From an uncultured Oscillospiraceae bacterium (lineage in GTDB: Bacteria; Bacillota; Clostridia; Oscillospirales; Oscillospiraceae), in contig CALXGH010000046.1 in NCBI GenBank assembly GCA_944387845.1, positions 1 through 52,058 on the forward strand: a stretch of 52,058 bases of DNA, written 5' to 3'. Positions within the stretch are counted from its first letter, which is position 1; the number at the start of each line of letters is the position of its first letter. Under the pieces are notes generated by a model. The model did no database searches, was not told where the DNA came from, and saw only the letters and a program-made list of their open reading frames with translations. Of the stretch, positions 8,265 to 16,052 are shown piece after piece. Position numbers and translations under genes: made by a program.

Positions 8265-8284
8265 AAGGGCGTTTTCACGCCCTT
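8265..8284 (-). terminator. Weak terminator-like hairpin after ruvX
   Basis: The stem AAGGGCG/CGCCCTT is followed on the minus strand by TTTAATAATG, about 40 bases past the ruvX stop. The U tail is short, so termination is uncertain. Confidence 0.4.
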
Positions 8285-8322
8285 ATCTTTCGTCCCGGGC
8301 TTTAAATGGCCGGACTTAAATA

Positions 8323-8733
8323 TTAGCTCAGGGTCTGAAGATACCCCTCCAGAATAAGAGATGCCGCAACAGCGTCAACAGTCTGCTTTCTCTTTTTCCC
8401 GTGGCGGCCGTTTTCAGAGAGTATCCTGTGGGCGTCAACTGTTGTGCGCCGCTCGTCCCACAGAAAAACAGGTATGGAGCATTTGCTCTCAATGAGCTTT
8501 TTAAACTCGGCGCATTTTTCAGCCCTTGGTCCTACAGTACCGTCCATATTTTTCGGGTAGCCCAAAACTATCCGCTCTGCCCCGCAGCTTTGGGCCTCCT
8601 CCGCTATAATGTCAGCCATCCTCTCCGGGTTCCACTCGTTCACCGTCCAGGCCCGTCCCACAAGAAAGCCCATGGCGTCCGAGACGGCAATTCCCGTCCT
8701 CTGGTCTCCATAATCAACAGCAAGTACTCTCAT
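8323..8733 (-). CDS. ruvX: Putative pre-16S rRNA nuclease / Holliday junction resolvase RuvX (YqgF)
   Basis: A 136-residue RNase H-fold protein with VDYGDQRTGIA at 6-16 (first catalytic Asp), a mid-protein VLGYPKNMDG segment, and WDERRTT plus DAVAAS near the C-terminus. These are the conserved blocks of YqgF/RuvX. The family trims 16S rRNA ends; Holliday junction activity has also been reported for some members. It is convergent with murC and divergent from rpmG, apparently a single-gene unit. Confidence 0.93.
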   Translation of the reverse strand: MRVLAVDYGDQRTGIAVSDAMGFLVGRAWTVNEWNPERMADIIAEEAQSCGAERIVLGYPKNMDGTVGPRAEKCAEFKKLIESKCSIPVFLWDERRTTVDAHRILSENGRHGKKRKQTVDAVAASLILEGYLQTLS

Positions 8734-8821
8734 AAAAATCTCTCCACTTCAAAATCTCAATAAATTCACATATATAGTAAAGCAAATAGTGAAAAAATAC
8801 AATATTTTTTAAACTTTTTTA

Positions 8822-8850
8822 TTGACCTTACCTTTTTCATGTGGTATACT
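8822..8850 (+). promoter_or_regulatory. Promoter of rpmG-secE-nusG
   Basis: TTGACC (8822-8827), a 17-base spacer and TATACT (8845-8850), about 100 bases upstream of rpmG. Confidence 0.8.
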
Positions 8851-8946
8851 AATTTCACCTGTCGGCAGATGGGTTATTTTGCTGTGCAAATTTTTACCCA
8901 AATCTGCAAAATTATACAGGGAGGCAATTGAATTGGAGGTGCCGAG

Positions 8947-9096
8947 ATGCGCGTAAAAGTTACACTCAGATGCAATGAATGCAAGCAGAGGAACTACAAC
9001 ACAATGAAGAACAAGAAGAACACACCGGATCGTCTTGAACTCAACAAGTATTGTCCTTTCTGCCGTAAGCACACCCTGCATACTGAAACAAAGTAA
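8947..9096 (+). CDS. rpmG: 50S ribosomal protein bL33
   Basis: A 49-codon gene whose product begins [17 protein letters not shown] and carries two CxxC pairs (CNEC and CPFC), so this is the zinc-binding, Cys-containing L33 type. GGAGGTG lies 6 bases before the ATG. The order L33-SecE-NusG is standard in Firmicutes. It is the first gene of the operon behind a near-consensus promoter. Confidence 0.95.
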   Translation: MRVKVTLRCNECKQRNYNTMKNKKNTPDRLELNKYCPFCRKHTLHTETK

Positions 9097-9124
9097 GTTT
9101 CAAAAGTACGAAAGGATGTAAAAA

Positions 9125-9382
9125 ATGGCTAACGAAGAAAACAAGGCTGCAAAGTCTGAGTCCAAGTCTGCGAAGAAGTCCAACGGTCTGTTCAGCAGGA
9201 TCGGAAGATGGTTCCGTGAGCTTAGAAGTGAGCTCAAGAAAGTTGTTTGGCCTACAAGGAGCCAGGTGCTCAACAACACCTTTGTGGCTCTCACTGTCAT
9301 CATGTGCAGTGCTGTTGTAATCTGGGCATTTGACCAGATTGCTTCAAGAGGCGTTCAGCTTATAATCGCCATTTTCCATTAA
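9125..9382 (+). CDS. secE: Preprotein translocase subunit SecE
   Basis: 85 residues: a charged Lys/Ser-rich N-terminus, the conserved amphipathic FRELRSELKKVVWPTR segment (about 35-50) and a single C-terminal membrane helix. This is the minimal one-helix SecE that clamps SecY in the translocon. It lies 28 bases after rpmG and 9 bases before nusG. Confidence 0.96.
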   Translation: MANEENKAAKSESKSAKKSNGLFSRIGRWFRELRSELKKVVWPTRSQVLNNTFVALTVIMCSAVVIWAFDQIASRGVQLIIAIFH

Positions 9383-9391
9383 GGAGTTGCC

Positions 9392-9913
9392 ATGGCAGAA
9401 GAAGCTAAATGGTATGTAGTCCATACCTATTCCGGTTATGAAAACGCTGTTGCCGATACAATCATCAAATCAGCGGAAAACCGAAAAATGAGAGATCTTA
9501 TTCTTGAAGTAAACGTCCCTATGGAGACTGTTACTGAAATCTCTGACTCCCAGACAAAAACTGTGGAGAGAAAGGTTTTCCCGGGCTATGTCCTTGTTAA
9601 AATGGTCATGACCGACGAGAGCTGGCACCTTGTACGTAATGTGCGCGGCGCCACCGGTTTTGTAGGTTCTGGCAACAAGGCCGTTCCCCTGTCTGATGAA
9701 GAGATACTGGCTCTGGGCGTTGAAAAGCACGAGGTCGTTGTGGACTTCGATGTTGGCGATTCCGTTAAGATCACAGACGGCCCACTTGAAGGTTTTATCG
9801 GTACGGTGGATGAGATCTCAGCGGACAAGACTCATGTGCGTGTTATCGTATCCATGTTCGGACGCGAAACACCTGTCGATCTGGAACTTGATCAGATCGA
9901 GCAAATGAAATAA
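9392..9913 (+). CDS. nusG: Transcription termination/antitermination factor NusG
   Basis: 173 residues with the NGN domain (WYVVHTYSGYE at 7-17, FPGYVLVKM about 64-72) and a C-terminal KOW domain (KITDGPLEGFIGTV about 130-143). It binds RNA polymerase and modulates pausing and termination. It is cotranscribed with secE; a 120-base leader with hairpins separates it from rplK. Confidence 0.96.
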   Translation: MAEEAKWYVVHTYSGYENAVADTIIKSAENRKMRDLILEVNVPMETVTEISDSQTKTVERKVFPGYVLVKMVMTDESWHLVRNVRGATGFVGSGNKAVPLSDEEILALGVEKHEVVVDFDVGDSVKITDGPLEGFIGTVDEISADKTHVRVIVSMFGRETPVDLELDQIEQMK

Positions 9914-9921
9914 TTTGAAAT

Positions 9922-10009
9922 AAACGAGAGATCGTTTAGCCGGCAATGCCGGCAAAGTGGGAGGGGTTTTTTAATCCCGCCAAAATCATACCTTACGGTA
10001 TGCAACCAC
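9922..10009 (+). promoter_or_regulatory. Structured rplK leader (candidate L1 autoregulatory site)
   Basis: Four consecutive hairpins occur between nusG and rplK: AAACGA/TCGTTT (9922-9937), GCCGGC/GCCGGC (9939-9953), GTGGGA/TCCCGC (9957-9980) and CATACC/GGTATG (9987-10002), with CCAC just after. L11-L1 operons are known to be autoregulated by L1 binding a structured leader mimicking its rRNA site; assigning that role here is inference. Confidence 0.5.
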
Positions 10010-10033
10010 ATTTATATTAGGAGGATCACGAAA

Positions 10034-10462
10034 GTGGCACAGAAAGTTACAGGAATTATCAAACTTCAGATTCCTGCAGGTAAAGCTACACCGGCACCAC
10101 CTGTAGGCCCTGCCCTTGGTCAGCATGGTATCAACATCGGCGCTTTCACCAAGGAATTCAATGAAAGAACAAAAAACGACATGGGTCTTATCATCCCTGT
10201 TGTAATCACAGTTTATGCTGACAGAAGCTTTACTTTTGTTACAAAGTCCGCTCCTGCCGCAGTTCTTCTCAAGAAGGCTTGCAACATTGAAAAAGGTTCC
10301 GGCGTTCCACAGAGAGACAAGGTAGCAAAGATCAGCAAAGAAGATCTCCAGAAGATCGCAGAGACAAAAATGAATGACCTTAATGCTGGCAGTATCGAGG
10401 CAGCTATGAGCATGATCGCAGGTACAGCACGCAGCATGGGTATCGTTGTAGAGGAGGCGTAA
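10034..10462 (+). CDS. rplK: 50S ribosomal protein uL11
   Basis: 142 residues starting from a GTG codon preceded by AGGAGG; no nearby ATG fits. The N-terminal [21 protein letters not shown] block and GINI motif are diagnostic of L11, the GTPase-centre protein that binds 23S rRNA. It is separated from rplA by 4 bases. Confidence 0.97.
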   Translation: MAQKVTGIIKLQIPAGKATPAPPVGPALGQHGINIGAFTKEFNERTKNDMGLIIPVVITVYADRSFTFVTKSAPAAVLLKKACNIEKGSGVPQRDKVAKISKEDLQKIAETKMNDLNAGSIEAAMSMIAGTARSMGIVVEEA

Positions 10463-10466
10463 GCGT

Positions 10467-11159
10467 ATGTTCAGAGGAAAGAATTATAAAGAGAGCGCAA
10501 AGCTCATTGAAAAGAGCAACCTCTACGAACCAGCAGAAGCTTTCGACCTTCTTATAAAGGCTTCCAAGGCAAAGTTCGACGAGACAGTTGAGCTCCATGT
10601 TAAGCTGGGTGTTGACTCCCGTCATGCTGACCAGCAGGTACGTGGCGCCGTTGTTCTCCCACACGGTACAGGTAAAGACGTTCGCGTTCTGGTATTCTGC
10701 AAAGAAGAGCGCTATGACGAGGCTAAAGAGGCTGGCGCTGACTATGTAGGCGGTATGGATATGGTTGAGCGTATCCAGAAAGAAAACTTCTTCGATTTCG
10801 ACGTTGTTATCGCTTCCCCTGACATGATGGGTATCGTTGGCCGTCTCGGTAGAGTACTTGGTCCTAAGGGTCTCATGCCGTCCCCGAAGTCCGGCACTGT
10901 TACACCTAACGTTGCTCAGGCTGTTAAGGACGCTAAGGCTGGTAAGATTGAGTATCGTCTTGACAGATCCAACATCATCCACTGCCCTATCGGCAAGGTT
11001 TCCTTCGGCACAGAAAAGCTTGTTGACAACTACAACACTCTTATCGGCGCCATCAACAGAGCAAAACCTGCTGCTGCTAAAGGTCAGTACATCAGAAGCT
11101 GCGTTACAGCTTCCACAATGGGCCCTGGCATCAAGATCAACGCTTCCAAGCCTATGTAA
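10467..11159 (+). CDS. rplA: 50S ribosomal protein uL1
   Basis: 230 residues with the L1 signature region ([20 protein letters not shown], about 127-146) and the C-terminal KGQYIRSC segment. L1 forms the mobile stalk at the E site and in many bacteria represses its own operon. Unlike the common arrangement, rplJ-rplL-rpoBC do not follow: a strong terminator ends the operon. Confidence 0.97.
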   Translation: MFRGKNYKESAKLIEKSNLYEPAEAFDLLIKASKAKFDETVELHVKLGVDSRHADQQVRGAVVLPHGTGKDVRVLVFCKEERYDEAKEAGADYVGGMDMVERIQKENFFDFDVVIASPDMMGIVGRLGRVLGPKGLMPSPKSGTVTPNVAQAVKDAKAGKIEYRLDRSNIIHCPIGKVSFGTEKLVDNYNTLIGAINRAKPAAAKGQYIRSCVTASTMGPGIKINASKPM

Positions 11160-11175
11160 TTTGTCTTTAAATTTC

Positions 11176-11213
11176 AAAAAGAGCGGACAGAAATCTGTCC
11201 GCTCTTTTTTATT
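11176..11213 (+). terminator. Terminator after rplA
   Basis: The perfect stem AAAAAGAGCGGACAG / CTGTCCGCTCTTTTT with an AAAT loop and T-tail starts 16 bases after the rplA stop. Confidence 0.92.
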
Positions 11214-11334
11214 TATATCATTTTATATCATTTTCCGTATTTTCTGTCAATTATAGCAAATTTTCACTGTTTTTTTGGAACAAATTTTAATTTTTACCAT
11301 ACACTATATGACCTGTTTTTCAGTATGCTCGCCT

Positions 11335-11359
11335 TATACTTGTCTTAAAACCAAGACAA
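11335..11359 (+). promoter_or_regulatory. Possible -10 and overlapping inverted repeat upstream of spoIIE
   Basis: TATACT (11335-11340) is a -10 candidate without a convincing -35. A perfect inverted repeat TTGTCTT-N6-AAGACAA (11340-11359) begins on its last base and ends 7 bases before the AAGG ribosome binding site. This could be an operator or an mRNA hairpin near the RBS. I did not find a clear Spo0A box. Confidence 0.35.
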
Positions 11360-11373
11360 AACTTGAAAGGTAG

Positions 11374-13698
11374 ATGCTTGTGACAACCAAAGATACTAAA
11401 AACAGGAATACATATATTTCCGATGCTTTTTTGGGGAAAACCTCGGCGGTGATTTCCTCCATTAAAAATACCGCGGTGCTGGAACCTGCCGTCAGGTTCC
11501 TCATGGCCTTTTCCCTCTCATTTCTCTATTATAACGACGGGTATTCCCCCTTCGCCTTCACTTTTGCCTCCATATCAGGTATAGGAACTGCAGGTATCTG
11601 CGCCCAGGTTGGCGCGGTTCTGGGTTATCTTATCCGGGGCATTGACGCAATGAATATACGGTACATAGTCTCGTCAGTGCTGGCCTTTCTCACCATTTTC
11701 TTTTTGAGAACATACCCTCACGCTGACAGCAAACACTTCAGGCCTGCTGTTATAGCTGTCTCTGCCTCTATAACAGGCACTGTTTTCATTTACAGCATGG
11801 AGTCTCTCACCATGTACTTTCTGGAGCTTGGCTGTGTTTTCCTCTCATCTTATGCTTTCAGATACGCCCTGTCCCCGATACCTAAAAATCCCGACATGGT
11901 CCAGGGCCTCAGTATAGCGTATCTCGTATCCGCCCTCTGTGCCTCACTTAACTATTTCTGCCTGTGGAATGTTCTCTACCTTGGCGCATTTTCCGGCATT
12001 GTCCTCATAATGATGACAGGCTACAAATGCGGCTACACCAAAGCATGTCCACTGGCCCTTGTGATGGGCATTATAATGGACACATGCTCAGGCCGGGAGC
12101 CATTTTTCACATTTGTATTCGCCTTTAGCGCAATCATCTCCTCTATGTTCAGCCGCCGTGGAAGCCTCATATTTGCCCTGTCCTATGTGCTGGCAAACCT
12201 TCTGGCCGCCTACATTTTAAGAGGCAGCGTCTATTTCATACCATCACTTTACGCGGCCTTCGCCGCCAGCGTAATTTTCATGCTGATACCAAGCCGCGTG
12301 CTTTATAAATACTATAATTTGTTTCCAGCCGCAGTGCCGGAAGGCGGCCTCAGCCGGTCTCGGCTTTATCTTAAAGACAAAATCGACATGACCGCCATGG
12401 CCTTTAAAGAGCTTTGCGGCAACTCCAAGGAGATACTCTATGGAGGGGACAACCTTGAGGATGTTGCAACTGTCTTTGACAGAGCGGCGGAGATCTCATG
12501 CCGTAACTGCAAAAATATGGACGCCTGCTGGCACGGCGGCTATGAGACCACAGTTGACGTTTTAAATAACCTGACCCCAAAAATGCTTGAGGAAGGTTCC
12601 CTGTCCGTCTCTGATTTTCCCGATTATTTCATTGAAAACTGTGAAAAACCTGAACTTTTCGTCTCTGCCATAAACAGCGAGCTTCGCTCGATCATATATA
12701 AGCGCCAGTACAGAAATATGTTCAAAGAGAATTTGTCGGCGGCGTACAGCAACTATGCCGATCTGTATCTCATACTTAAAAATGTTTCAGCAGAGATAGG
12801 CAGCGACCTTGTCTACGATAGAAAAACAGAGGTCAAAGTCCAGAAGTTTTTAAGAGAGATGGAAGTGGCGGCAGGCGCCTCCGCTTTTAAGGACAAATTT
12901 GGAAGGCTCCATATAGAATTTTTCGGAGACTGCAACGACCTCCTGTCAAGAAGCGGCTGGCTGGACAAGCTGTCAGAGGAGCTGTCATTGAGGCTCTGCA
13001 CAAAAGAGAACATTGTAAACGACAGGCTTACAGTCCTTGAGGCTGAGCCATACTGCGTCTCCGTAGGAGTGTCCTCCCTCAGCAAGGACAAGGACGCATA
13101 TAACGGCGACAACGGCAAATTCTTCAAAACCGACGACGGCATTATGTATGTCATTTTATCTGACGGCGTCGGCACAGGTAAAGAGGCGGAAAAAATAAGC
13201 AAGTCAACAATCAGAGTCCTTGAACTTTTCCTCAGAGCCGGTATTCCTCCAGAAATGTCCCTCCGTATCCTGTCCGACGCTATGATACTCAAAAATGAGG
13301 CGGACATCTATTCCGCCACAATCGACCTTCTGTGCATCGACCTGTTTACAGGCAGCGCAAAAATGTATAAATCCGGAGCCAGCCCATCTTATATAAAATC
13401 AGGTAAAAATGTCGTCCGGGTGAAAAGCAGCAGTCTCGTCCCCGGCTTCAAAACCGATGACGACTTCCAGCCTGACACTGCGAAAATGCACTTTGAGCCC
13501 GGCTCCACTGCCGTTATAATAAGCGACGGCATACTCTCCTGCTGCCGCAGCGACAAGTGGCTTATGGACTTTATAAAGGAAACTGACCTTTCCTCCCCGT
13601 CCGATGCCGCCAAAAAAATCACCTCCCAGTGCGAGCGGGTAGGCGGCAGACACGACGACATGACGGCAATTTGTGTAAATTTTGATTTAAGGAAATAA
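11374..13698 (+). CDS. spoIIE: Stage II sporulation protein E (sigma-F activating PP2C phosphatase)
   Basis: 774 residues in the classic three-part layout: about ten membrane helices (roughly 35-335), a linker with a SCRNC...C cysteine cluster near 373, and a C-terminal PP2C phosphatase (about 560-774) with the metal motifs LSDGVGTGKEA (about 593) and GGRHDDMTAI near the end. SpoIIE dephosphorylates SpoIIAA in the forespore to release sigma-F and also acts at the polar septum. An in-frame GTG at 11380 has better spacing from AAGG (9 bases) than the ATG at 11374 (3 bases), so the real protein may start two codons later. The intact gene indicates sporulation ability. Confidence 0.93.
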   Translation: MLVTTKDTKNRNTYISDAFLGKTSAVISSIKNTAVLEPAVRFLMAFSLSFLYYNDGYSPFAFTFASISGIGTAGICAQVGAVLGYLIRGIDAMNIRYIVSSVLAFLTIFFLRTYPHADSKHFRPAVIAVSASITGTVFIYSMESLTMYFLELGCVFLSSYAFRYALSPIPKNPDMVQGLSIAYLVSALCASLNYFCLWNVLYLGAFSGIVLIMMTGYKCGYTKACPLALVMGIIMDTCSGREPFFTFVFAFSAIISSMFSRRGSLIFALSYVLANLLAAYILRGSVYFIPSLYAAFAASVIFMLIPSRVLYKYYNLFPAAVPEGGLSRSRLYLKDKIDMTAMAFKELCGNSKEILYGGDNLEDVATVFDRAAEISCRNCKNMDACWHGGYETTVDVLNNLTPKMLEEGSLSVSDFPDYFIENCEKPELFVSAINSELRSIIYKRQYRNMFKENLSAAYSNYADLYLILKNVSAEIGSDLVYDRKTEVKVQKFLREMEVAAGASAFKDKFGRLHIEFFGDCNDLLSRSGWLDKLSEELSLRLCTKENIVNDRLTVLEAEPYCVSVGVSSLSKDKDAYNGDNGKFFKTDDGIMYVILSDGVGTGKEAEKISKSTIRVLELFLRAGIPPEMSLRILSDAMILKNEADIYSATIDLLCIDLFTGSAKMYKSGASPSYIKSGKNVVRVKSSSLVPGFKTDDDFQPDTAKMHFEPGSTAVIISDGILSCCRSDKWLMDFIKETDLSSPSDAAKKITSQCERVGGRHDDMTAICVNFDLRK

Positions 13699-13757
13699 GG
13701 TGTTTAATAAACTGCTTTTTCGGATAGAATCTGTATAAAACTAAAGGGGCGATAGAA

Positions 13758-14024
13758 ATGGTCAAAGGTATAACAAGAAGAGTAGTTATTATAAAATCAC
13801 CGGACCCGGATATATTTGATGAAGCAATTTTCCTCGTAAAGGAGGACGCCTTTTCCAAAGGTGTAACCCAGAACGACGTTCTGCGCCAGGCGAAAAACGT
13901 GGCAAATGACTATGTACGCAACACCATAACAAAAAAGCCGAAAAAGAAGATTCACCCGGCCTTCTTTTCACTTTTAGGTGCCATTGCCATGGGCGCTTTA
14001 TGGCTGGCGATTTCGCTTATATGA
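13758..14024 (+). CDS. Small conserved protein with C-terminal membrane anchor, function unknown
   Basis: 88 residues: a soluble, charged N-terminal part (VVIIKSPDPDIFDEAIF, then KEDAFSKGVTQNDVLRQA) and a Lys-rich stretch before one hydrophobic helix (about 68-88), predicting a tail-anchored cytoplasmic protein. I recall similar small proteins in other Clostridia but no assigned function. AGGGG lies upstream of the ATG. It is 59 bases after spoIIE on the same strand and ahead of a shared terminator, so cotranscription with spoIIE is plausible, but a sporulation role is only inference. Confidence 0.75.
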   Translation: MVKGITRRVVIIKSPDPDIFDEAIFLVKEDAFSKGVTQNDVLRQAKNVANDYVRNTITKKPKKKIHPAFFSLLGAIAMGALWLAISLI

Positions 14025-14114
14025 CTGTCCCGGCACGGCTATCTCCCCCTGCCGTCTTGGACTTTTTATATTAAAGTCTTTATAACCGGTAAAACGGCAT
14101 CATCCTCACTTTTA

Positions 14115-14149
14115 CAAAGGCGGACAGGAACCTGTCCGCCTTTGTTTTA
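14115..14149 (+). terminator. Terminator after the spoIIE unit
   Basis: The stem AAAGGCGGACAGG/CCTGTCCGCCTTT is followed by GTTTTAT. Confidence 0.8.
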
Positions 14150-14164
14150 TAAAATTGCGACATA

Positions 14165-14193
14165 TTGTGCTTGGGGACAAAAAATGGTAAAAT
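14165..14193 (+). promoter_or_regulatory. Candidate promoter of wecB
   Basis: TTGTGC (14165-14170), a 17-base spacer and TAAAAT (14188-14193), about 30 bases before the wecB start. Confidence 0.5.
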
Positions 14194-14223
14194 CGTAATA
14201 TAAATAATATGGCAGGTGTATAT

Positions 14224-15324
14224 ATGAAAGTAATGCTTGTCTTCGGCACAAGGCCGGAAGCGATAAAAATGTGCCCTCTTGTAAATGAGCTTAAGGGCAG
14301 AAAAAATATTGAAACTGTAGTGTGCGTAACGGGTCAGCATAAGGAAATGCTCAAGCAGGTTCTGGACGTTTTCCATGTTGTGCCTGACTATAATCTTGCG
14401 ATAATGACCCCAGGCCAGACTCTTTTTGATGTTACAGAGCGGGTAATGAGGGGTATTCAGGACGTTTTAAAAGCGGAAAAGCCAGATGTGGTTCTTGTCC
14501 ACGGGGACACTACAACCACATTCGCCGCCGCCCTCTCATGTTTTTACATGCAGATCCCAGTCGGCCATGTGGAGGCGGGCCTTAGGACATATAACATCGC
14601 CTCCCCATATCCGGAGGAATTTAATCGCCAGGCTGTTGGTATAGTATCGGCGTATAATTTCGCCCCTACCCAGACCGCTAAAGATAATCTTATAAGAGAG
14701 GGCAAGGACCCTAAGAGCATTTTCGTTACTGGTAATACCGCTATCGACGCTCTTAAAACCACAGTGCGGGACGATTTTACTCACCCGGATCTCCAGTGGG
14801 CATCGGACAGCAGACTTGTTGTCATGACCGCCCACCGCCGCGAGAACCTTACGCTTCTTAGAAATATCTTCACCGCCATCAGGAAAGTGGCTGACGAGTT
14901 CCCTGATATAAAGATACTCTACCCCGTCCACATGAACCCGGCTGTCCGCAGCGCTGCCGAGGAGATCTTCGGCTCATGCGACAGAATAAGGCTCATTGAG
15001 CCCCTGGATGTTTTGGATTTCCACAATTTCCTGTCCCGTGCCTATCTCATACTTACAGACAGCGGCGGTATCCAGGAGGAAGCCCCGTCTCTGGGAAAGC
15101 CTGTCCTTGTGCTCAGGGACACTACTGAGCGGCCTGAGGGCATAAAAGCCGGCACATTAAAGCTTACCGGCACTGATGAAGAAACCATATATCATGAGTT
15201 TCGCCGTCTTTTAACTGATAAGGACGAATATGAAAAAATGAGCAGGGCATCAAACCCATACGGGGACGGCCTGGCCTCAAAACGTATTGCGGATATACTT
15301 CAGTTCGGAAAAACCGACCTGTAA
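14224..15324 (+). CDS. wecB: UDP-N-acetylglucosamine 2-epimerase (non-hydrolysing)
   Basis: The ATG at 14224 (MKVMLVFGTRPEAIK) is preferred over an ATG five codons earlier because AGGTG lies 6 bases upstream. FGTRPEAIK, HGDTTTT, GHVEAGLRT, HRREN and SGGIQEEAP are conserved family motifs over 366 residues. The enzyme interconverts UDP-GlcNAc and UDP-ManNAc; ManNAc is used in linkage units of teichoic acids and secondary wall polymers. A functional link to the wall-polymer operon at 29564-36865 is possible but not shown, as the gene stands apart from it. Confidence 0.94.
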   Translation: MKVMLVFGTRPEAIKMCPLVNELKGRKNIETVVCVTGQHKEMLKQVLDVFHVVPDYNLAIMTPGQTLFDVTERVMRGIQDVLKAEKPDVVLVHGDTTTTFAAALSCFYMQIPVGHVEAGLRTYNIASPYPEEFNRQAVGIVSAYNFAPTQTAKDNLIREGKDPKSIFVTGNTAIDALKTTVRDDFTHPDLQWASDSRLVVMTAHRRENLTLLRNIFTAIRKVADEFPDIKILYPVHMNPAVRSAAEEIFGSCDRIRLIEPLDVLDFHNFLSRAYLILTDSGGIQEEAPSLGKPVLVLRDTTERPEGIKAGTLKLTGTDEETIYHEFRRLLTDKDEYEKMSRASNPYGDGLASKRIADILQFGKTDL

Positions 15325-15366
15325 TTATCCTGCTTTTCTGCAAATAATTTTAACGGAGGTAATAAT

Positions 15367-15996
15367 ATGAAAGTTTTGCTTGTAAACGGAAGCCCTAACA
15401 AAGAAGGCAACACATACAAGGCCCTCTGCGAAGTGGCAAAAACTCTCAACGAGGAAGGTATCGACACCGCCATTTTCCAGATCGGAAGAGCGCCGATCTC
15501 AGGCTGCCTTGCCTGCGGCGGCTGCAAAACTCTCGGCAAATGCGTCATTGACGATGTGGTAAACGATTTTCTTGAGATCGCCGATAAATACGACGGATTC
15601 GTATTCGGCTCCCCCGTCTATTATGCCTCCGCAAACGGCGCCATGATCGCCTTTATGGACAGAGTGTTCTACGCTGACGGAAACGCCGGCAAAAAGAGCT
15701 TTTATCTGAAGCCTGCCGCCTCCGTCATGACGGCCCGCCGTGCCGGCACCACCGCCACTTTCGACCAGATGAACAAATACTACACCATAAGCGAGATGCC
15801 CATTATCTCCTCAAAATACTGGAATGCGGTGTACAGAAGTCCATACGATGACAAAATGGACGACGAGGGCTATCAGGTAATGAGAACTCTGGGCCGGAAT
15901 ATGGCATGGTTTTTAAAGTGCAAGGAGGCCGGTGAAAAGGCCGGAGTAAAGATGCCGAAGCGTGAGGATAAAATTGCCACGAACTTTATTAACTAA
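15367..15996 (+). CDS. Flavodoxin-like NAD(P)H-dependent FMN reductase with Cys cluster (iron-sulfur flavoprotein type)
   Basis: 209 residues. The N-terminus (VLLVNGSPNKEGNT) is the phosphate-binding start of the flavodoxin-like FMN reductase fold, and FGSPVYYASANGAM is the second FMN loop. Cysteines at about 47, 50, 53 and 59 (C-x2-C-x2-C-x5-C) match the compact motif of iron-sulfur flavoproteins that bind a [4Fe-4S] cluster. The physiological partner is unknown. GGAGG precedes the ATG; a terminator shared with the convergent metH follows. Confidence 0.85.
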   Translation: MKVLLVNGSPNKEGNTYKALCEVAKTLNEEGIDTAIFQIGRAPISGCLACGGCKTLGKCVIDDVVNDFLEIADKYDGFVFGSPVYYASANGAMIAFMDRVFYADGNAGKKSFYLKPAASVMTARRAGTTATFDQMNKYYTISEMPIISSKYWNAVYRSPYDDKMDDEGYQVMRTLGRNMAWFLKCKEAGEKAGVKMPKREDKIATNFIN

Positions 15997-16015
15997 AAGG
16001 CAGCTTTTAACAAAC

Positions 16016-16052
16016 GAAAAAAACAGCGGCAATTAATTGCCGCTGTTTTTTT
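16016..16052. terminator. Bidirectional terminator between the flavoprotein gene and metH
   Basis: The perfect stem AAACAGCGGCAATTAATTGC-type palindrome has T-runs on both strands. On the minus strand it starts at the metH stop codon. Confidence 0.9.

Noticed and set aside
10404..11177. A 257-codon minus-strand frame opposite rplA
   Set aside because: Antisense shadow of a codon-biased ribosomal gene.
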